In this document: piece after piece, positions 5,438-7,311 of the stretch
How positions within the stretch are numbered: the first letter of the stretch is position 1
How the letters are laid out: the number at the start of each line of letters is the position of its first letter
Assembly: GCA_018903185.1 (NCBI GenBank)
Contig: JAHIQV010000090.1
Span: forward strand, 1 to 7,311
Source of the DNA: Gammaproteobacteria bacterium
GTDB lineage: Bacteria; Pseudomonadota; Gammaproteobacteria; Burkholderiales; Burkholderiaceae_C
Length of the DNA stretch: 7,311 nucleotides
Direction of reading: 5' to 3'
Notes under the pieces: generated by a model
What the model was told of the DNA's origin: nothing
Databases searched by the model: none
Seen by the model: the letters and a program-made list of their open reading frames with translations, nothing else
Made by a program: the position numbers and the translations under genes

Positions 5438-7195
5438 CTAACGCTTCTCGCTCTCCAGTTCCAGCGCCAGCTCGCGCTGCCGGCGCTCCACCTCGCGGCG
5501 CCGGCTGTCCACGATGGCGAGCTCCATCGGGTCCGCTGCGCGCTGCGCCGCCGGCAAGGCCTGCGCAGCCCGGAAGCGGTCCGCGGCCCCCTCGAAGTCC
5601 AGGTGCGCGGCGCGCGATTCGGCTTCGGCGCGGATCGACCGCAGCGTGTGCCCCTGCGCCTGGTGTGCCCGCGCCAGCACCTGCCAGGCCATGGCGTCGC
5701 GCGGGTGCTGCACCACCCAGGCCTGCAGGCGCGCCACCGCGCGCTCCGGGACGCCGGTCGCCAGCGCGGCCTGCGCACCCAGCAAGAGGTCGGCCCGCGA
5801 ATCGCCCGCCAGGGCCTGGTCGCGCAGGGCCGCCAGCAAGGCACCGCTGGGGTCCACGCGGCTGTTGCTCTGGCCGCCCGCGGCGGGTGCGGTCAGCAGC
5901 AGTTCCAGCATCAGCGCGTCGGCGGCTGGCCGGGCGCTCGCCGCCACCGCGCCCCGCAGGCGCTGCGCCAGCTCCAGCGCCAGATCGCGCTGCCCCAGGC
6001 GCTGCGCCGACAGGGCGGCCGCATAACGCACACCGGGCGTGGCGCTGGCGCCCTGGCCAATCTGCAGCCAGGCGCGCAGCCGGTCCGGCCCGTTTTCGGC
6101 CAGCACGCGGGCACGCGCCGCCATGAGGGCATGCCGCTCGACGCTGACGACGGGGGAACTGGCCAGGCTCGCCACCCGCCCGGAAGGGCCCGGTGCGGCG
6201 CTGGCCAGCGCCGGCAGGTCCAGCCGCAGGCCGGTTGACCCACCGGCCGCGGGCGTTTCGGCAGCAGCGCCGGGCACCGCGGACCGGAGCGGCCCCACGC
6301 CCGGCCGGGCGCTCGCCGTCGCCAGCGGCAGGCGCGCGCGCATGTCGGCGATGCGCTCGCTGGTCAGCGGGTGGCTGCGCAGGTAGGGAAAGGAGCCGTC
6401 GTCGTTCAGGCGCGCGGCCTGCTGCAGGCGGTCGAACATGTCGACAAAACCCTGCCCCTCGAAGCCCGCACCGGTCAGCACGCCAAAGCCCACCCGGTCC
6501 GCCTCGCGCTCCATGTCGCGCGAAAAATTCAGCTGGGTCTGCATCGCCACCGCGTGGCTGCCCATGATGGCGGCGTTGGCCACCTCGGTGTTGGCGCGCG
6601 CGGCCAGCGCGCCCAGGATCAGGGCGCCCAGCATCCAGGGCGCCATGCGGTCCTGGTTCGACACCAGGCGCGCAATGTGGCGCTGCGACACGTGGCTGAG
6701 TTCGTGCGCCATCACCGAGGCCAACTCCTCCGGCCGCTCGGTCACCGCCAGCAGGCCCAGGTTCACCCCCAGGTAACCCCCCGGCAAGGCGAAGGCGTTC
6801 ACCCGCCGGTCGCGCGAAATCATCAGCTCCCAGGCCAGCCGCTCCGACAGCTCGGGCGGCACATCGCCGCGCGCGCGCGCCGCGCCCAGCAGCGGCTGCC
6901 AGATCGCCGCCAGGTAGTCGCCCAGCACCGGGTCGTCCAGGTAATCCGGGTCGCGGTAGATGTCGCGCGCGATGCGGTCGCCCAGGCGGCGCTCGGCCGC
7001 GATCGACATGCCCTGCTCGTCCCCCAGGCTGGGCAGCCCGCCGCGCGCTGCAGCCGCTCCCGGCGCGCCACCGGCCGCGGGGTTCGTCTGGGCATTCGAC
7101 AGGGACACCGGCACCGCGACCAGCGCGGCCAGCAGCACGGGCACGGAAAAGAGGCGTCGGGACAGCGGGAATCGGGGGGTCGTCAGCAGGCGCAT
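5438..7195 (-). CDS. BepA-like M48 family metalloprotease with C-terminal repeat domain
   Basis: This 585-residue periplasmic zinc protease resembles E. coli BepA (YfgC), which handles outer-membrane beta-barrel assembly with the BAM complex and LptD. A signal peptide spans residues 1-35 (MRLLTTPRF...SLSNA, cleavage before Gln36). The protease domain has NAFALPGGY, the zinc motif HELSH (His164, Glu165, His168) in LASVMAHELSHVSQRH, and the third ligand Glu231 in MEREADRVG. His275 in RSHPLTSERIADMR matches the BepA His-switch residue that keeps the active site latent. Residues from about 340 on are Ala/Leu-rich helical repeats, TPR-like, as in BepA, but the protein is about 100 residues longer. 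The ATG at 7195 is chosen because it gives the signal peptide at the N-terminus. A start at 7291 would add 32 residues and overlap moaC. No Shine-Dalgarno sequence is seen. Confidence 0.93.
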   Translation of the reverse strand: MRLLTTPRFPLSRRLFSVPVLLAALVAVPVSLSNAQTNPAAGGAPGAAAARGGLPSLGDEQGMSIAAERRLGDRIARDIYRDPDYLDDPVLGDYLAAIWQPLLGAARARGDVPPELSERLAWELMISRDRRVNAFALPGGYLGVNLGLLAVTERPEELASVMAHELSHVSQRHIARLVSNQDRMAPWMLGALILGALAARANTEVANAAIMGSHAVAMQTQLNFSRDMEREADRVGFGVLTGAGFEGQGFVDMFDRLQQAARLNDDGSFPYLRSHPLTSERIADMRARLPLATASARPGVGPLRSAVPGAAAETPAAGGSTGLRLDLPALASAAPGPSGRVASLASSPVVSVERHALMAARARVLAENGPDRLRAWLQIGQGASATPGVRYAAALSAQRLGQRDLALELAQRLRGAVAASARPAADALMLELLLTAPAAGGQSNSRVDPSGALLAALRDQALAGDSRADLLLGAQAALATGVPERAVARLQAWVVQHPRDAMAWQVLARAHQAQGHTLRSIRAEAESRAAHLDFEGAADRFRAAQALPAAQRAADPMELAIVDSRRREVERRQRELALELESEKR

Positions 7196-7201
7196 CCCCG
7201 T

Positions 7202-7207
7202 ATGATG
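7202..7207 (-). promoter_or_regulatory. -10-like CATCAT six bases before the M48 protease start
   Basis: On the minus strand CATCAT (four of six to TATAAT) ends six bases before the ATG at 7195, the same spacing as at purB and the DUF360 gene. A TTTACA lies further upstream (7229-7234 on the minus strand), but 21 bases away, too far for a standard -35. It lies in the 58-base divergent gap with moaC, which must hold both promoters. Confidence 0.35.
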
Positions 7208-7253
7208 CCGCCAACGCCCCCAGGTTTCTGTAAAGACTGCGCAAAAGCCCGCC

Positions 7254-7311
7254 ATGAACCACCCGACCGCCCCGACCCCCAGCCCGCTCACCCATTTCGA
7301 CGCCGAGGGCC
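7254..7311 (+). CDS. moaC: cyclic pyranopterin monophosphate synthase, N-terminal fragment
   Basis: Only the first 19 codons are in the window: MNHPTAPTPSPLTHFDAEG, running off the edge. The LTHFDAEG segment is the conserved start of MoaC, which usually continues G-x-AHMVDV. MoaC, with MoaA, converts GTP to cyclic pyranopterin monophosphate, the first step of molybdenum cofactor synthesis, in the cytosol. The ten or so residues before LTHFDAEG are a Pro/Thr-rich extension. The gene is divergent from the M48 protease, with only 58 bases between start codons. No Shine-Dalgarno sequence is visible. The call rests on a short motif and should be confirmed with downstream sequence. Confidence 0.75.
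   Translation, partial: MNHPTAPTPSPLTHFDAEG

Noticed and set aside
4156..5844. A 562-codon minus-strand open frame antisense to TerC and the DUF360 gene.
   Set aside because: It crosses a strong intrinsic terminator and the palindromic repeat, is rich in His/Gln/Arg, and shows no recognisable domain. It is a composition shadow.
7196..7291. An upstream start for the M48 protease.
   Set aside because: It would bury the signal peptide 32 residues inside the protein and overlap the moaC start.
5376..7295. A 639-codon minus-strand open frame in another phase over the M48 gene.
   Set aside because: It is Ala/Gly/Arg-rich with no motif, while the other phase carries a signal peptide, HELSH, the EAD zinc ligand and the family-specific His-Pro motif.

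Overview
The window is about two-thirds G+C, gene-dense and bacterial. Gene content, codon use and repeat style point to a betaproteobacterium of the Burkholderiales, most likely Comamonadaceae (Hydrogenophaga/Acidovorax/Variovorax-like). This is a judgement from recognised protein families, not from a database search. The genes look like ordinary chromosomal housekeeping genes. No transposase, integrase, CRISPR array, tRNA or rRNA was seen.

Layout, left to right. (1) 1-34 may hold the last codons of an upstream gene. It is followed by a cluster of three stem-loops and a nine-G run (about 57-141) that looks like a dispersed extragenic repeat. (2) A YibF-like glutathione S-transferase (142-756, minus) is divergent from purB, adenylosuccinate lyase (925-2352, plus). 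(3) A 242-base leader region with a strong GC hairpin, a probable promoter and a small upstream reading frame precedes a stand-alone diiron/ODP-type metallo-beta-lactamase-fold protein (2595-3362, plus). Its 3' end overlaps, tail to tail, a DUF3717 + DUF1289 protein (3351-3770, minus). (4) The 370-base gap at 3771-4140 holds a promoter, a clear yybP-ykoY manganese riboswitch (about 3869-4009) and a structured expression platform. It controls a TerC-family membrane protein (4141-4860, plus), a probable manganese exporter, which ends in a textbook intrinsic terminator (4892-4921). (5) A small four-helix membrane protein of the phage-holin-4_2/DUF360 type (4948-5298, plus) is separated from the next gene by a 104-base imperfect palindrome (5298-5401). 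(6) A BepA-like secreted M48 metalloprotease (5438-7195, minus) is divergent from the beginning of moaC (7254 to the window end, plus), molybdenum cofactor biosynthesis.

Most genes appear to be single transcription units, with alternating divergent and convergent arrangements rather than operons. Only the TerC gene has a clear Shine-Dalgarno sequence. purB, the DUF360 gene and the M48 gene each have a -10-like hexamer exactly six bases before the ATG, which suggests leaderless transcripts. The best-supported regulatory system is the manganese-sensing riboswitch and TerC exporter. The least explained items are the two extragenic palindromic repeats, the altered metal site of the ODP-like protein, and the competing RNA pairings between the riboswitch and the TerC start codon.
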